64,000 nucleotides of DNA from Microcystis aeruginosa FD4. GTDB taxonomy: Bacteria; Cyanobacteriota; Cyanobacteriia; Cyanobacteriales; Microcystaceae. Below, piece by piece: positions 51,157 to 58,900 of this stretch (positions are counted from its first letter, which is position 1; each line of letters starts with the position of its first letter). Made by a program: the position numbers and the translations under genes. The stretch spans positions 4,650,001-4,714,000 of the forward strand of contig NZ_CP046973.1 in the NCBI RefSeq assembly GCF_009792235.1. Direction: 5' to 3'. Below the pieces are notes generated by a model that had not been told where the DNA came from, ran no database searches, and worked only from the letters and a program-made list of their open reading frames with translations.

Positions 51157-51732
51157 ATGTCTGATGTTTATCTAATTGCTGGCTCCAATGGTTCCGGGAA
51201 AACCACCGTCGCTAAAAAAATTTTACCCAACTTTTTAGGCGTTATCGACTACGTTAACGCCGATGAGATTGCCGCCGGACTCTCACCTTTTAATCCTGAG
51301 TCGGTTGCTATCCAAGCAGGACGCTTGATGTTAGAAAGGTTGGTGACACTGAAGTGCCAAGGAATAGATTTTGCCTTTGAAAGCACCCTGGCAGCCCGAC
51401 ATTTTGCCCGTTTTTTGAGAGACTGTCAAAGTTCTGGCTATAGGCTCAATCTTATTTATTTTTGGCTACAAAGTCCAGAATTAGCTTTAGAGAGAGTTCA
51501 CAGAAGGGTAGCCAGTGGCGGTCATAATATTCCTGAAGATGTGGTTCGTCGTCGTTATGAGCGGGGACGCATTAACCTCATGCAGTTGTATTTACCTTTG
51601 TGCGATACTTGGGTCATCTATGATAATTCTGGGGATGAGCCACACTTAGTTGCTGAACGTCCCTTCAATCAACAAGTCATTATCTATGACTCCTCTATCT
51701 GGCAACAAATAACCGAGGTAGCTCATGACTGA
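51157..51732 (+). CDS. Zeta-toxin-like P-loop kinase
   Basis: The 191-residue product has Walker A GSNGSGKTTVAKKILPNF (9-26), a DYVNADEIAAGLSPFNPES segment with the zeta-type acidic residues, AFESTLAARHFARFL, and RVASGGHNIPEDVVRRRYERGRINL, the arginine-rich lid typical of zeta-toxin and UDP-N-acetylglucosamine kinase relatives. It would phosphorylate a small substrate; toxicity is inferred. A short gene overlaps its 3' end by eight bases. Confidence 0.82.
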   Translation: MSDVYLIAGSNGSGKTTVAKKILPNFLGVIDYVNADEIAAGLSPFNPESVAIQAGRLMLERLVTLKCQGIDFAFESTLAARHFARFLRDCQSSGYRLNLIYFWLQSPELALERVHRRVASGGHNIPEDVVRRRYERGRINLMQLYLPLCDTWVIYDNSGDEPHLVAERPFNQQVIIYDSSIWQQITEVAHD

Positions 51733-51913
51733 ATCAATTCCTGATAAATTATCGGAGCGAATCGATGCAGGTGTTAGATTGGCAATCGCAGAAGCAATTG
51801 AAAAACACCGTCTTTTAGGAGAATCTATCAGCATTTTCAAAGATGGCCAAATCGTCACCTTAACAGCCGCGCAAATTCCGCCAAAATCCGACTTAGGGTC
51901 TAAGTTAAAATAA
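51725..51913 (+). CDS. Small partner of the zeta-like kinase, candidate antitoxin
   Basis: A 62-residue protein (IDAGVRLAIAEAIEKHRLLGESISIFKDGQIVTLTAAQIPP) that overlaps the kinase gene by eight bases (ATGAC context), so it is translationally coupled. The order, kinase first and small protein second, is the reverse of classical epsilon-zeta but common for cyanobacterial zeta-like pairs. The role as antitoxin is inferred from position. Confidence 0.7.
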   Translation: MTESIPDKLSERIDAGVRLAIAEAIEKHRLLGESISIFKDGQIVTLTAAQIPPKSDLGSKLK

Positions 51914-51970
51914 ATAGAAGAACTTTGAAACAGATTCTAGCCAATGACAGTATGACGACCTCTCTAAAGT

Positions 51971-52200
51971 AAAGAAGAATTTGCCCAACGAGGTGATTAT
52001 ATCTATGGAACTCATATAAAACCTCAAGTTGAGGCTGGGAATGACGGTAAAATCGTTGCTCGATATTGAAACAGGAGCTTTTGAATTGGCTGATACGCCG
52101 ATGGTAGCAGTCGATCGTTTTTATGACCGTTTACCGGATGCACAGCCTTGAGTAATCCTAATTGGACACCGAGCAGTTTTCCGTTTTGGCACCCACGCTC
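51971..52200 (+). pseudogene. Decayed small gene (cyanobacterial conserved protein of TA loci)
   Basis: Reading across two lesions gives KEEFAQRGDYIYGTHIKPQVEAGNDGKIVA, a frameshift at about 52064, then DIETGAFELADTPMVAVDRFYDRLPDAQP, an in-frame TGA where Trp is expected, and VILIGHRAVFRFGTH. This is the sequence of a common small cyanobacterial protein found next to toxin and PIN genes. No start codon remains at the 5' end. The partner gene is missing. Confidence 0.7.
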
Positions 52201-52201
52201 A

Positions 52202-52263
52202 AAATATTTGTTTACTTTTGTTACAAACGAGAATTTATTTTTGACAAATAGAACAGATTATGG
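52202..52263. repeat. 62-bp direct repeat, left copy
   Basis: AAATATTTGTTTACTTTTG, then TTACAAACGAGAATTTATT and TTGACAAATAG match 52633-52694 with about six differences. The two copies flank the structured RNA candidate. Each contains a TTGACA hexamer facing right. Confidence 0.85.
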
Positions 52264-52302
52264 CACGTTGCAAATTCATAGCTCCTGAAGTTATAATTAC
52301 AA

Positions 52303-52587
52303 CATCATGGGGGTGGTTGGTGCTTAAGCCTTCCCAAAGTCTTGGTGATAAGGGTGCTTCTGGAAGCACTTAAGGGCTGCTCAACAGTGCATGAATGGTC
52401 TCCGTTCTTGATGAACATTAAGGAGGGGCTTATGATTGCACCCGTTGTCTACACGACGGTCGGTTCATGCGGGGTGGCGATGCTGCGGAGGTCTGGCGAC
52501 TACCCAAATGTGCTGGGAGCAGTGTAAGTTGTAGAAAGAGTTCCTTTCCAAGAGCAACGCTTAGGGGTTCGATTCCCCTACCCCGCA
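52303..52587 (+). ncRNA. Highly structured RNA candidate with tRNA-like 3' domain
   Basis: No credible protein is encoded, but many helices can be seen. GTGCTTC/GAAGCAC lies at 52354-52369. CTCC-GTTC/GAAC...GGAG lies at 52400-52425. CCGTTGT/ACGACGG lies at about 52443-52460. A long-range GCATGAA (52389-52395) pairs with TTCATGC (52464-52470). The last 119 nt fold like a tRNA: a 7-bp acceptor GCGGGGT (52469-52475) with ACCCCGC (52580-52586), and a canonical T-arm AGGGG-TTCGATT-CCCCT (52563-52579). Between them are CTGC/GCAG, CCCA/TGGG and GTTG/CAAC stems where normal D and anticodon arms would be. It is too long for a tRNA and has no good anticodon. It could be an omega-RNA of the HEARO/IscB class or a new RNA; the family is not proven. 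Confidence 0.5.
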
Positions 52588-52632
52588 CTTTTGTAAGTTA
52601 AACCCCGATTTTTTACCCAAGAACATCGCGCC

Positions 52633-52694
52633 AAATATTTGTTTACTTTTGTTACCAACGAGAATTTATTCTTGACAAAAAGCACAAACTATGA
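52633..52694. repeat. 62-bp direct repeat, right copy
   Basis: Second copy of the repeat at 52202-52263, 45 bases after the tRNA-like domain. Together the copies delimit a 431-bp period. Confidence 0.85.
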
Positions 52695-52724
52695 TGCGGA
52701 ATAAATCTCTAATTCTTGTCTGGT

Positions 52725-53513
52725 TTAACTATTCAACGATAATTGTCTTCTAGCTTCGTAGAGGATGACAGCAGTAGCGATCGCAACATTTAAAGATTCC
52801 ACACCACCAAAGAGGGGAATTTTCACCGTTTCATCGGCTAAAGTCGCTAATTGGGGCGATAAACCGGCTCCTTCATTGCCTAATAATATTAAAGTCGGAC
52901 GGGTAAAATCAATCTCCCAATGGTTTTTGGTGGCTGTGGGTAAAGTTGCGATCGCTTTTACCCCCTGTGCTTGATATTTTTTCACTAAAGCCGATAAATC
53001 CGATTCTACCACTAGGGGCGATCGAAACCATTCCCCGGCGGAACTGCGGATCACTTTGGGGTTATCGATTTCGACGCTATCGAGACTTAACCAGATACCC
53101 TGTACTTCCGTAGCCACGGCAGTGCGAATAATAGTACCGAGATTGCCAGGATCCTGCAATCTTTCCAAAACTAAGCCCAATTGTAGCGGATTTTGGGGAG
53201 TTGGATGAATGTGAGTACGGGAAATAGTGGCAATCACACCATCGGGATTAACCGTTGTTGCTAGGGAAGCGAGGACTTCCGGGGAAACTATCTCGACTCG
53301 TTTCGCTTGATTTTGAAGTTTCTCTGCTAATTCTCTCTGTCTTTGCTGCCACTTTTCAGTATAAAAAACTGTCTCTAGGGAACAATTCACCGCTAAAGCC
53401 GTCTCTAGTAAGTGGGTTCCCTCAATTAAGGACAAATTCTGCTCCTGTCGCTCTCTAGTGCGGTGTAGCTTGCGAATTTGCTTAATTAAAGGGTTTTGAA
53501 CACTGCTAATCAT
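52725..53513 (-). CDS. TrmH/SpoU-family RNA 2'-O-ribose methyltransferase
   Basis: The product is 262 residues from the ATG at 53513 (MISSVQNPLIKQIRKLHRTRERQ). An N-terminal substrate-binding domain with FLIEGTHL-like NLSLIEGTHLLETAL is followed by the SPOUT domain with the three motifs: LVLERLQDPGNLGTIIRTA, LILLGNEGAGLSP and VKIPLFGGVESLNVAIATAVILYEARR (the deep trefoil knot that binds AdoMet). It methylates a ribose in rRNA or tRNA; the exact target is not inferable. It is read toward the structured RNA region. Confidence 0.92.
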   Translation of the reverse strand: MISSVQNPLIKQIRKLHRTRERQEQNLSLIEGTHLLETALAVNCSLETVFYTEKWQQRQRELAEKLQNQAKRVEIVSPEVLASLATTVNPDGVIATISRTHIHPTPQNPLQLGLVLERLQDPGNLGTIIRTAVATEVQGIWLSLDSVEIDNPKVIRSSAGEWFRSPLVVESDLSALVKKYQAQGVKAIATLPTATKNHWEIDFTRPTLILLGNEGAGLSPQLATLADETVKIPLFGGVESLNVAIATAVILYEARRQLSLNS

Positions 53514-53575
53514 AGCCAATCGGATTTTTCACCCTGCTAGGGCTACCCTAAACAACTGCCTCTTGAGGGAGATAA

Positions 53576-53659
53576 TGCGGAACTCGGGACTTGAACCCGA
53601 AAGTCTTTGCAGACACTAGAACCTGAATCTAGCGCGTCTACCAATTCCGCCAGTTCCGC
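53576..53659 (-). tRNA. tRNA-Leu(CAG)
   Basis: An 84-nt class II tRNA on the minus strand: acceptor GCGGAAC/GTTCCGC, anticodon stem CTAGA/TCTAG with loop TTCAGGT (anticodon CAG), long variable arm TGTCTGCAAAGACTT, T-arm GGGTTCAAGTCCC and discriminator A. The CCA end is not encoded. Confidence 0.96.
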
Positions 53660-53838
53660 ATTTTTCTTTCACAATCTTCTATTATACTATCGGACAATCC
53701 ATAAGTCAAGATAGTTGAGATAATTAAGACAAAAATCGCTTTTCGGGGTAGAATCACCAATAATTTCCTCAAAAATCTGATACAGTGCAGTCTAATTTTG
53801 CTGAAGCTTTCCTTAGCCAAGACTCCCAACCAAGATAA

Positions 53839-55167
53839 ATGAATCATCCTATGACCATCGATACCGAGCATCCCTATTTAGAAATTCAAGGTCGTCACTC
53901 TCTCAAGGGTGAAGTCAAGATCAGTGGTGCCAAAAATGCCGCTCTAGTCATCATGGCGGGGGCTTTACTCTGCTCCGACCAGTGCCAGATTAGTAATGTA
54001 CCTGCCCTGGCCGATATCGAGCGGATGAGTCAAATTCTCTCGGCCTTGGGCGTGCAAGTCCGTCGCACCGGAGATAGACTAGAGATTGATGGCAGAGACC
54101 TTCAACAAGCTCAAGCACCCTACGATCTCGTCTCCCAGTTGCGGGCTAGTTTTTTCGCCATCGGACCGATTTTAGCCCGTTTAGGAGAAGCAAAAGTTCC
54201 CCTCCCCGGTGGCTGCGCCATTGGGGCCAGACCAGTGGATCTGCACGTTAGGGGCTTACAGTCAATGGGTGCAGATGTATTAATCGATGGCGGCATGGTA
54301 CACGCCCGCGTTAAAGGTAATGGTCGTCTGAAAGGGGCGAATATTTATCTGGATTATCCCAGTGTGGGAGCGACGGAAACCCTAATGATGGCGGCGACTT
54401 TAGCGGAAGGGGAAACCATTCTCGGTAATGCGGCCCAAGAGCCGGAGGTGATTGATTTAGCCAATTTTTGTGTTTCCATGGGGGCAAAAATTCGCGGTGC
54501 CGGGACCAATACAATTGTCATCGAGGGAGTTTCCCGTCTGCACAGTACCGATTACAATATCATTCCCGATCGCATTGAAGCCGGGACTTTACTGATAGCT
54601 GGGGCGATTACCCGCTCAGAAATTAGTCTTTATCCCGTGATTCCCTGCCATTTAGCTTCGGTAATTGCCAAACTGCACGAAATCGGTCCGGAAGTGGTGG
54701 AAGATGGTCCTAATCGTCTGCGGATTATCCCTAGGGACTTAAAAGCCACCGATATCGAAACCCTGCCCTATCCCGGTTTTCCCACGGATATGCAGGCCCA
54801 ATTTATGGCTCTATTAACTTTAGCCGAGGGCAGTAGTGTGGTTAATGAAACGGTTTTTGAAAACCGTCTGCGTCATGTGGCCGAATTAAAGCGTCTGGGA
54901 GCAGCTATCAAGGTCAAAGGAAATGTGGCTTTAGTGCGCGGTGTGCCTTTCCTATCTGGGGCGCCGGTGATGGCCACGGATCTACGCGCTTCGGCAGCTT
55001 TGGTGGTAGCGGGATTGGCAGCCCGGGGGACTACTATTGTGCAGGGACTCCATCACCTCGATCGAGGTTACGATAATTTAGAGGGTAAATTAAGAGCATT
55101 AGGGGCAAATTTACGCCGGGTTGATCCTTTAGCCTTAGAATTGGCTACCCTGTCCCCATCTTCATAG
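53839..55167 (+). CDS. murA: UDP-N-acetylglucosamine 1-carboxyvinyltransferase
   Basis: MurA transfers enolpyruvate from PEP to UDP-GlcNAc, the first committed step of peptidoglycan synthesis. The 442-residue protein begins the fold with GRHSLKGEVKISGAKNAAL (substrate-binding Lys and Asn), has the catalytic Cys in LPGGCAIGARPVDLH (Cys126), and ends with ATDLRASAALVVAGLAARGTT and HLDRGYDNLEGKLRALGA. Since glmM in the same window makes its precursor, both ends of the pathway are represented. An in-frame ATG at 53851 is an alternative start. Confidence 0.96.
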   Translation: MNHPMTIDTEHPYLEIQGRHSLKGEVKISGAKNAALVIMAGALLCSDQCQISNVPALADIERMSQILSALGVQVRRTGDRLEIDGRDLQQAQAPYDLVSQLRASFFAIGPILARLGEAKVPLPGGCAIGARPVDLHVRGLQSMGADVLIDGGMVHARVKGNGRLKGANIYLDYPSVGATETLMMAATLAEGETILGNAAQEPEVIDLANFCVSMGAKIRGAGTNTIVIEGVSRLHSTDYNIIPDRIEAGTLLIAGAITRSEISLYPVIPCHLASVIAKLHEIGPEVVEDGPNRLRIIPRDLKATDIETLPYPGFPTDMQAQFMALLTLAEGSSVVNETVFENRLRHVAELKRLGAAIKVKGNVALVRGVPFLSGAPVMATDLRASAALVVAGLAARGTTIVQGLHHLDRGYDNLEGKLRALGANLRRVDPLALELATLSPSS

Positions 55168-55258
55168 GATGATTAGTTATCCGTGGGCAACAATATAGAA
55201 CAGTTTTAATCGTGCTTGGCTGTTCTATATTGACGGAATCTTTCATCAGCGATCGCAT

Positions 55259-55861
55259 TCACCAAATCTTAGCCATTACTAATACAAACCCCGGCAATTC
55301 TGGATCACCACTAATGGTTTCAGGAGCATTTAAAATTTCTGGTTCTCGATGGGGACGATAAATATAGACTTGGCGATTTTGGCGATCGATTAACCAACCC
55401 AATAAAGTACCATTGGCAATATATTCCGCCATCTTTTTCTGCAAACTGGATACTCTATCACTAGCAGAACGTAATTCAATGACAAAATCGGGACAGATGG
55501 GGGCAAAAGAGGCTTTTTGTTTTTCTGTTAAAGCATTCCAGCGTTCTAATTTAATCCAAGCAGCATCGGGTGAACGAATTGCACCATTGGGCAGCGTAAA
55601 ACCCGCACTAGAATCAAACCCCAGTCCCGTTCCATCTAGTTCTGACCAACTCCCCAGTTGCACAGCTATATTAAGATTGCGATTACCCGTATCCGAAAAA
55701 GCAGGGGGCATAACGATCACTTCTCCACTGGCACTGCGTTCAATGCGTAAATCTCGATTGGCTAAACAAAATTCATAAAACTGCTCCTCCGTCATCGGCA
55801 TAATCCAAGGAAGATCAATCATCAAAGGAGCCGAGGTCGCTTGTACAAGTATTGTCGTCAT
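55259..55861 (-). CDS. Uma2 (DUF820) family putative endonuclease
   Basis: A 200-residue protein of the family expanded in cyanobacteria. Marks are MTEEQFYEFCLANRDLRIERSASGEVIVMPP, RSPDAAWI, CPDFVIELRSASDRVSSLQKKMAEYIANGTLLGWLIDRQNRQVYIYRP; the Asp and the ELRS region form a PD-(D/E)XK-like core. Biological roles of Uma2 proteins are largely unknown. The first ~30 codons and the region upstream lie in an exact 183-bp tandem duplication, so an identical 5' fragment precedes the gene. Confidence 0.88.
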   Translation of the reverse strand: MTTILVQATSAPLMIDLPWIMPMTEEQFYEFCLANRDLRIERSASGEVIVMPPAFSDTGNRNLNIAVQLGSWSELDGTGLGFDSSAGFTLPNGAIRSPDAAWIKLERWNALTEKQKASFAPICPDFVIELRSASDRVSSLQKKMAEYIANGTLLGWLIDRQNRQVYIYRPHREPEILNAPETISGDPELPGFVLVMAKIW

Positions 55862-56136
55862 GAATTACACGAATTAACAACTGAATGCCCTTCAATGTTA
55901 ACTTAGCTCTTGTCATCGGCATTGTTGACTACTGGAGATAGAATGCGATCGCTATTCATAAAACTGCTCCTCCGTCATCGGCATAATCCAAGGAAGATCA
56001 ATCATCAAAGGAGCCGAGGTCGCTTGTACAAGTATTGTCGTCATGAATTACACGAATTAACAACTGAATGCCCTTCAATGTTAACTTAGCTCTTGTCATC
56101 GGCATTGTTGACTACTGGAGATAGAATGCGATCGCT
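55771..56136. repeat. Exact 183-bp tandem duplication over the 5' end of the Uma2 gene
   Basis: 55771-55953 and 55954-56136 are identical by eye. Each unit has the first 30 or so codons of the Uma2 gene, its ATG and about 90 bases of upstream sequence ending GCGATCGCT. The second copy is a non-functional 5' fragment but duplicates the promoter region. Confidence 0.95.
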
Positions 56137-56169
56137 CTTAACCTGGCCCAAGAAGCCTGACGGAGAGGA

Positions 56170-56275
56170 ATGTAAATATTTATAAAAATGTAGCTTAGGA
56201 TACAGTTGTGGGGGGGGAATATGTATTGTTTTGTTATTCGCCTTTGGCGTTGGGTTGGGTTGTTACTTCACCTAG
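56170..56275 (+). promoter_or_regulatory. Conserved leader of PEP-CTERM genes, copy 2
   Basis: ATACAGTTGTGGGGGGGG at 56200 and GGGTTGGGTTGTTACTTCACC near 56250 match the leader of the first PEP-CTERM gene. ATGTAAATATTTATAAAAATG with TAGCTT just upstream also matches. The run of G is about 100 bases before the ATG at 56318. Confidence 0.7.
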
Positions 56276-56317
56276 TACGAGAGTGGCGATCGCACGTTTA
56301 ATTGGAGTTAACCTAAA

Positions 56318-56929
56318 ATGGAAAATAACCTGACTAAAATACTGGCTACTACAACAATCTTAACCATAGGAGTTTCTCCTAACTGTCTTGCATCAAATTT
56401 AGTTTCTTGGACAATATCAGGACCTGGAATAACTAATGCACAACAATTAGCAGTAAATGAATGGCAATTAGATTATAGTCTTGATCCAGCTGGGTTTTCG
56501 ACCCGAACTTGGACGGTTCAAGCAATCGCTCCTGCTGATGGTGACTATACATTTGACTGGGACTATAACGGTTTCCATGCTTTCTTTCGGGTAACTGCTT
56601 TTCTAAATACCTTTAATCCAAGTACTACTTTGTATAGTGCTGGACATCAAAACTTTTGTACTACTCCGTCCGATGGATTTGATCAATCTGGTAGATTTAC
56701 ATTTAGCAATATTTCTGCTGGCGGAACATTTGGCTTTACCATGGGAGGCAGTAACTTTGATGTCTCCAATATTCTTCAGGGAACTTTAACTTTAAATCAA
56801 GTAACAGTCCCCGAACCCACCTCAACCCTCAGCCTCCTCGCCCTAGGTACTCTAGGCGCAGCCTCAACCCTCAAGCGCCAATTAAAGGCCTCCAAATCCT
56901 CAGAAAAAGAAACCACAAAAGTCTCCTAA
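56318..56929 (+). CDS. PEP-CTERM sorting-domain protein
   Basis: A 203-residue exported protein: signal peptide (ILATTTILTIGVSPNCLA), a beta-rich middle (DGDYTFDWDYNGFHAFFRVTAFLN) without known catalytic residues, and the C-terminal VPEPTSTLSLLALGTLGAASTLKRQ signal for exosortase processing. The basic tail SSEKETTKVS is nearly the same as in the protein at 42895-43548, and leader and terminator are shared too, so the two derive from one expression cassette with a replaced middle domain. The middle region resembles no family I can name. Confidence 0.87.
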   Translation: MENNLTKILATTTILTIGVSPNCLASNLVSWTISGPGITNAQQLAVNEWQLDYSLDPAGFSTRTWTVQAIAPADGDYTFDWDYNGFHAFFRVTAFLNTFNPSTTLYSAGHQNFCTTPSDGFDQSGRFTFSNISAGGTFGFTMGGSNFDVSNILQGTLTLNQVTVPEPTSTLSLLALGTLGAASTLKRQLKASKSSEKETTKVS

Positions 56930-56953
56930 TACCATCAATAAAATCCGACAATT

Positions 56954-56979
56954 CCCCTTCATTAATTGGAGGGGTTTTT
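56954..56979 (+). terminator. Terminator of the second PEP-CTERM gene
   Basis: CCCCTTC and GGAGGGG form an imperfect stem followed by TTTTTG. Confidence 0.75.
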
Positions 56980-56990
56980 GAGTAACGCAC

Positions 56991-57023
56991 AGAAAACGGG
57001 TTTCTCGGAGAAACCCGTTTTCT
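56991..57023. terminator. Bidirectional terminator hairpin
   Basis: AGAAAACGGGTTTCT and AGAAACCCGTTTTCT form a perfect 15-bp stem with a 3-base loop, between the PEP-CTERM gene and the convergent pseudogene. Confidence 0.85.
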
Positions 57024-57051
57024 ATTTTGATAGCTTAGGGGGATTGAAAGT

Positions 57052-57904
57052 TTAATTTTCCCTGAATCTTTCTAACAGTTCTGAGCGAGATAAATTAGCC
57101 AGAGAAAGAAGTAACTCGGTGCGTTCGGAGACGGGAAGTTGGGCAATCTGTTCCACCAGACCAGATAATTCTGCATCTAGGCTGCCAAAGCGTCCTTCCA
57201 GAAGACTGGTTATCAGCGATAGTTGTCCTTCTAAACAACCTCGTTGTATCCCTTCTTGTATCCCTTCTTGTATCCCTTCTTGTTTCCACTCTTGTTTCCA
57301 CTCTTCCCGTTGTTTTAGATAAGCTGGTGATAGGTTCATAATCTCCTCCTGTTCTTCGGTACTTAAATTATCTCTTAATTCCAAACTAGCAGCGCCAGTT
57401 GGCCAGAATTTCCAGTAAATTCTCTTGGAAAGGATTACCTTCAGGTAATTGCACTAATTCTTCTACTGCTCGTTTCTGTGTCCCCCCTTTCCCTAGTACC
57501 CTCAACCATAAAGTCTCGTTATTGACTGGTAATTGATGGATGGCGACAATTCCTGTTTTGAAGAGGCTAGGGGAAAAATAAACTCCTTTTCCCCACTCCT
57601 CTTTCATCCCCTCTTCTGGTAGGAATGAAGGGGGGATTCCCACGACTTCTTCAATCATTCTCGCTGAAAAAGTAGGCGTTAAAATCCAGAGAACTGGTAG
57701 TTCAGCTTCTGTTAGAGTTTTGCTTGTCCGTTTCGCCTTCCTCTGAAGGAAAAAAAGGAGACAATAGCGGTTTATGTCCTCGTTCAACTTTTTCAAAATC
57801 CCAGGGCAATTGCTGACTAATTGGATTCTCTTTACCCAGGGAACAAAGCGATAAAGCCGCTATCCCCAAAGAAGCTTTAACTTCTACGGTGGTATAGTCG
57901 GCCT
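57052..57904 (-). pseudogene. Truncated, frameshifted Rpn/YhgA-like (PD-(D/E)XK) protein gene
   Basis: Three frames join into one protein. DYTTVEVKASLGIAALSLC to KPLLSPFFPSE (57904 to about 57740) is followed, after a shift, by TLTEAELPVLWILTPTFSARMIEE to LLEILANWR (to about 57390) and, after a second shift, by SLELRDNLSTEEQEEIMNLSPAYLKQREEWKQEWKQ and the tail to 57052. The whole resembles the cyanobacterial Rpn/transposase-like nuclease family with its EGIQEGIQEGIQ repeat tail. The 5' part is cut by a MITE end at about 57905. The last segment has a good frame of 110 codons but no obvious own start site. Confidence 0.75.
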
Positions 57905-58087
57905 AATTAGGTCTTGCTGAATAATGGTAAAACCCTTTTAAAATAAGGCTTTTGACCTGCTAAAATCCGATGTTCATGCTGCGAAAATAGGATTAAGACC
58001 TTCAAAAACCTTGTATTATCCTTCTTTAAGTACACAAACTGGTACAAAAAAAAAGAGGACAACAAAGCCTGAAACGACTGGCTCCTG
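57905..58087. mobile_element. MITE remnant with TTAGGTCTTGCTGAATAA end
   Basis: The left end is related to the ends of the elements at 34279 and 50788. It carries AAACCTTG/AAGGCTTTTG segments like those seen in the 50788 copy, but no matching right end is found before the 90-bp element starts at 58088, so it is probably truncated. Confidence 0.5.
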
Positions 58088-58177
58088 ATACCAAATTTCT
58101 AAATCCATGACAGACATCCACGCTCGAATGCTTGCCAAGCCTGCATTCGTTGTGACGCGAATAAAGAAAAATGGTAT
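58088..58177. mobile_element. 90-bp MITE, copy 1
   Basis: Begins ATACCAAATTTCT and ends AGAAAAATGGTAT (imperfect inverted ends). It is the reverse complement of 58811-58900, with one difference in 90. Confidence 0.88.
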
Positions 58178-58376
58178 CCTATTGGTGATTTTCTCTCACT
58201 TAAGGTGAGCAGCAGAAGTTGTTCAAAGAGGGCGAAGGCAATTCGCCCCTACAATAATATTATTTCGCCAATGGTAGGGGCGCACCGCGTGCGCCCAAAA
58301 TGTCATCTGGATATTTCGACAAAATTGAGATGCACCAGGCATAACCATCTCTGTCATTACTTTTGAAAAATGGTAT

Positions 58377-58811
58377 CAGAAAGCTTCATGGTCATCGGGT
58401 TTAATTTCTAAAGCGCGATCCCAGGATGCGATCGCTTCTTCATACCTTCCTAAATTACCTAACGCAATCCCTCGGTTGTACCAAGCTTCATGGAAATCGG
58501 GTTTAATTTCTAAAGCTTTGTCGTAGGAGGCGATCGCGCCGATCAAATCCCAATTCATGTATTTCTGGTTTCCTTGCTCAAACCAAAATTCGGCATCCTG
58601 AACCACTTCCGTTAAATCCGTCTCCGGTTGATCCCAGATTTTCCCCCTCCACACTGGAAACATCCCTCACCGCGTCGCGTAACTGGAGACTAATCCGTTG
58701 GCACACTTCCCCCAGATTTCCCGTCATCACCTTGCCTAAAGCCGCCAGATCCCGCCCTAAAGTTTGATAATCTTCCGGATACTGTAGCCATTCCTCGCTT
58801 TTGTCCTCTAA
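58377..58811 (-). pseudogene. TPR-protein gene fragment between miniature elements
   Basis: Minus-strand reading starts in the MITE end (ATGGTATTAGAG) and gives LEDKSEEWLQYPEDYQTLGRDLAALGKVMTGNLGEVCQRISLQLRDAVRD. After a frameshift near 58650 it gives EGKIWDQPETDLTEVVQDAEFWFEQGNQKYMNWDLIGAIASYDKALEIKPDFHEAWYNRGIALGNLGRYEEAIASWDRALEIKPDDHEAF. The second part is nearly three tetratricopeptide repeats. It stops where another GATACCATTTTTC end begins. Both ends and the frame are broken, so it is not functional. Confidence 0.78.
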
Positions 58812-58900
58812 TACCATTTTTCTTTATTCGCGTCACAACAAATGCAGGCTTGGCAAGCATTCGAGCGTGGATGTCTGTCATGGATTTAGAAATTTGGTAT
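58811..58900. mobile_element. 90-bp MITE, copy 2 (inverted)
   Basis: Reverse complement of 58088-58177 (89 of 90). It supplies the apparent start codon of the TPR fragment. Downstream to 59189 the sequence is AT-rich with a CCCCCTTGAAAAGGGG-type small repeat (58937-58960) and no gene. Confidence 0.88.

Noticed and set aside
52342..52527. 61-codon frame within the structured RNA region
   Set aside because: Composition follows the RNA helices, there is no ribosome site, and the sequence is better explained as a structured RNA.
52469..52587. Ordinary tRNA gene
   Set aside because: Acceptor and T-arm are canonical, but the 119-nt length, absence of T8 and lack of a proper anticodon loop exclude a standard tRNA; a group I intron would be longer.
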